Source of the DNA: Oscillospiraceae bacterium | GTDB lineage: Bacteria > Bacillota_A > Clostridia > Oscillospirales > JAAYXM01 | DNA length: 6,772 bases | Direction: 5' to 3' | NCBI GenBank assembly: GCA_017408185.1 | Contig: JAFQVE010000126.1 | Coordinates: forward strand, 1 to 6,772 | Part shown: positions 5,757 to 6,772 of the stretch, one piece after another | Layout of the letters: every line of letters begins with the position of its first letter | Position numbering within the stretch: position 1 is the stretch's first letter | Position numbers and translations under genes: made by a program | The notes under the pieces: generated by a model | The model's database searches: none | Told to the model about the DNA's origin: nothing | The model's input: the letters and a program-made list of their open reading frames with translations, nothing else

Positions 5757-6772
5757 ATGAAGAAACTAAACCGTGTACTCAGCTTTATTATTACAGTGGC
5801 AATGGTGTTGTCTATGCTCCCGACCTTTGCTATGGCAGCAGTGGGGAGTACGTATACGTACAATTTTAATCCAACAGAAAGTAAAGAAGTTACGTATACT
5901 ACAAGCACACATACATATGATACAACCATAAAGAATACCGCAGGAGAAAGCGTCTATTCGCCGTGGGCATATGTGAGAAAACATAACCAACAGAGCTCCC
6001 ATCCGAAAACCATGAATTTTTCTGAAGAATATTCTATGTATACGCGAAGCTATTTAAACGGTTGGATTGCACTGAAAATACGTCTTCCTGAATCGGGTGT
6101 ATATGATGCAGAGCTTTTTTATACGGCGTATAAATTTAACGGAGGATTCAATATATTCCTTCTTCCAATCGAAACAGAACTTCCGGAAGAAGCCTGTGAT
6201 TTTTCTGAAAGCTATGCTGACTATCAACTGAATGAAGACGTTGTTTCTCTGTATGCTTCGAGGACTAAAGGTAACAAGTCTACAGAAATAACTACAAAGA
6301 AGGATATAACGGTATCAAAGGACGGCGAGGAGTTCTATCTCGTATTTCAGGCAGTAAAGTCAAATATAGAGTTAGGCAGCTCAGAAAAGACTGCCACCTA
6401 TTACGCATATCTTGAAGGGCTCACGCTTACCAAAACTGCGGATGTCAGCGTGCCCGAGACAGATGTGGAATACTTTGAAAGCGAGGCAAGTTATGGGTTT
6501 GGTGTAAACTACTCAGAGCTTAACAACTACGTTTCTGTAGGCACTGTAAGTGCAGGCAACGTAGGCAGTGAGAAAAAGGGAACAAAGCTCGCACTCGAAG
6601 CACAGAAAGAAGTAGAAATTGAAGGCACAACATATAAGTTCGTCGGTTGGAAGCGCGGCGGCGCAAGCACAGACGAAAGTATAAAAGATGCGCTCAGCTT
6701 CACTTCGTATGTCAGCCACTTAAACGAAGACACGTTTACGCTCTGGTCAAACACATACCTCACGGCAGTTTA
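5757..6772 (+). CDS. Secreted surface protein with beta-rich and InlB-B-like regions (runs off right edge)
   Basis: The first 338 residues of an exported protein of unknown function; the frame is still open at the window end. Residues 1-28 form a standard signal peptide: basic start (K2, K3, R6), hydrophobic core (about 8-22), and FAMA with probable cleavage after A27 or A28. Residues about 35-226 are rich in Tyr, Thr, Phe and Trp, with alternating polar and hydrophobic residues, including LPESGVYDAELFYTAY (110-125) and YLEGLTLTK (218-226). This resembles a carbohydrate-binding-like jelly-roll fold, though no specific family is recognised. Residues about 258-300 (GTVSAGNVGSEKKGTKLAL then YKFVGWKRGG) resemble the Gly-x-V...KKG...F-x-GW pattern of InlB B-type repeats common in large surface proteins. 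The start is fixed by GGAGGAG (5743-5749), seven bases upstream. No anchor or catalytic domain is visible yet. Control by the adjacent AraC-type regulator is possible but unproven. Confidence 0.8.
   Translation, partial: MKKLNRVLSFIITVAMVLSMLPTFAMAAVGSTYTYNFNPTESKEVTYTTSTHTYDTTIKNTAGESVYSPWAYVRKHNQQSSHPKTMNFSEEYSMYTRSYLNGWIALKIRLPESGVYDAELFYTAYKFNGGFNIFLLPIETELPEEACDFSESYADYQLNEDVVSLYASRTKGNKSTEITTKKDITVSKDGEEFYLVFQAVKSNIELGSSEKTATYYAYLEGLTLTKTADVSVPETDVEYFESEASYGFGVNYSELNNYVSVGTVSAGNVGSEKKGTKLALEAQKEVEIEGTTYKFVGWKRGGASTDESIKDALSFTSYVSHLNEDTFTLWSNTYLTAV

Noticed and set aside
6513..6763. Two minus-strand open frames near the right edge
   Set aside because: Both are antisense to the secreted-protein frame, which has a signal peptide and a strong ribosome site.

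Overview
The window looks like chromosomal DNA from a Clostridia-class Firmicute, possibly a gut-type Oscillospirales relative. This is inferred, not proven. The grounds are AGGAGG-type ribosome sites before most genes, TTG and GTG starts, short overlapping gene junctions, a SpoIID sporulation protein, M42 peptidases and a signal peptide in the style of Clostridia secreted proteins. No RNA gene, CRISPR array, insertion sequence or phage gene was seen.

Layout. (1) Positions 1-471, minus strand: the N-terminal 157 residues of a citrate synthase, running off the left edge. (2) Positions 472-572: an AT-rich divergent intergenic region with a clean sigma-A-type promoter for citrate synthase and an overlapping, less certain promoter facing right. 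(3) Positions 573-1577: a complete SpoIID-type lytic transglycosylase. (4) Positions 1637-4693: three tandem, mutually paralogous M42 metallopeptidases. They start at TTG, GTG and ATG, overlap by 4 and 8 bases, and sit behind an extended -10 promoter that overlaps the end of spoIID. (5) Positions 4757-5578: an AraC-family regulator with a two-helix-turn-helix C-terminus and an unusually compact N-terminal sensor region. (6) Positions 5579-5756: an intergenic stretch with a strong hairpin terminator overlapped by a candidate promoter. (7) Positions 5757-6772: the first 338 residues of a secreted protein with a beta-rich N-terminal region and what looks like the start of an InlB-B-like repeat. 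It runs off the right edge.

How the genes relate. The M42 trio is almost certainly one translationally coupled unit. All three copies keep the metal-ligand and catalytic positions, but they differ at two active-site motifs (GTN versus GTD, and Glu versus Asp at one metal ligand). This suggests division of substrate range, or co-assembly into one particle, rather than simple redundancy. SpoIID and citrate synthase are neighbours with no obvious functional link to the peptidases. The AraC regulator and the secreted protein are visibly more AT-rich than the left part and may form a separate module, with the regulator possibly controlling the surface protein. That link is guilt by proximity only. 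No wholly new system is evident; the points most worth a second look are the peptidase triplet and the shortened AraC sensor domain.
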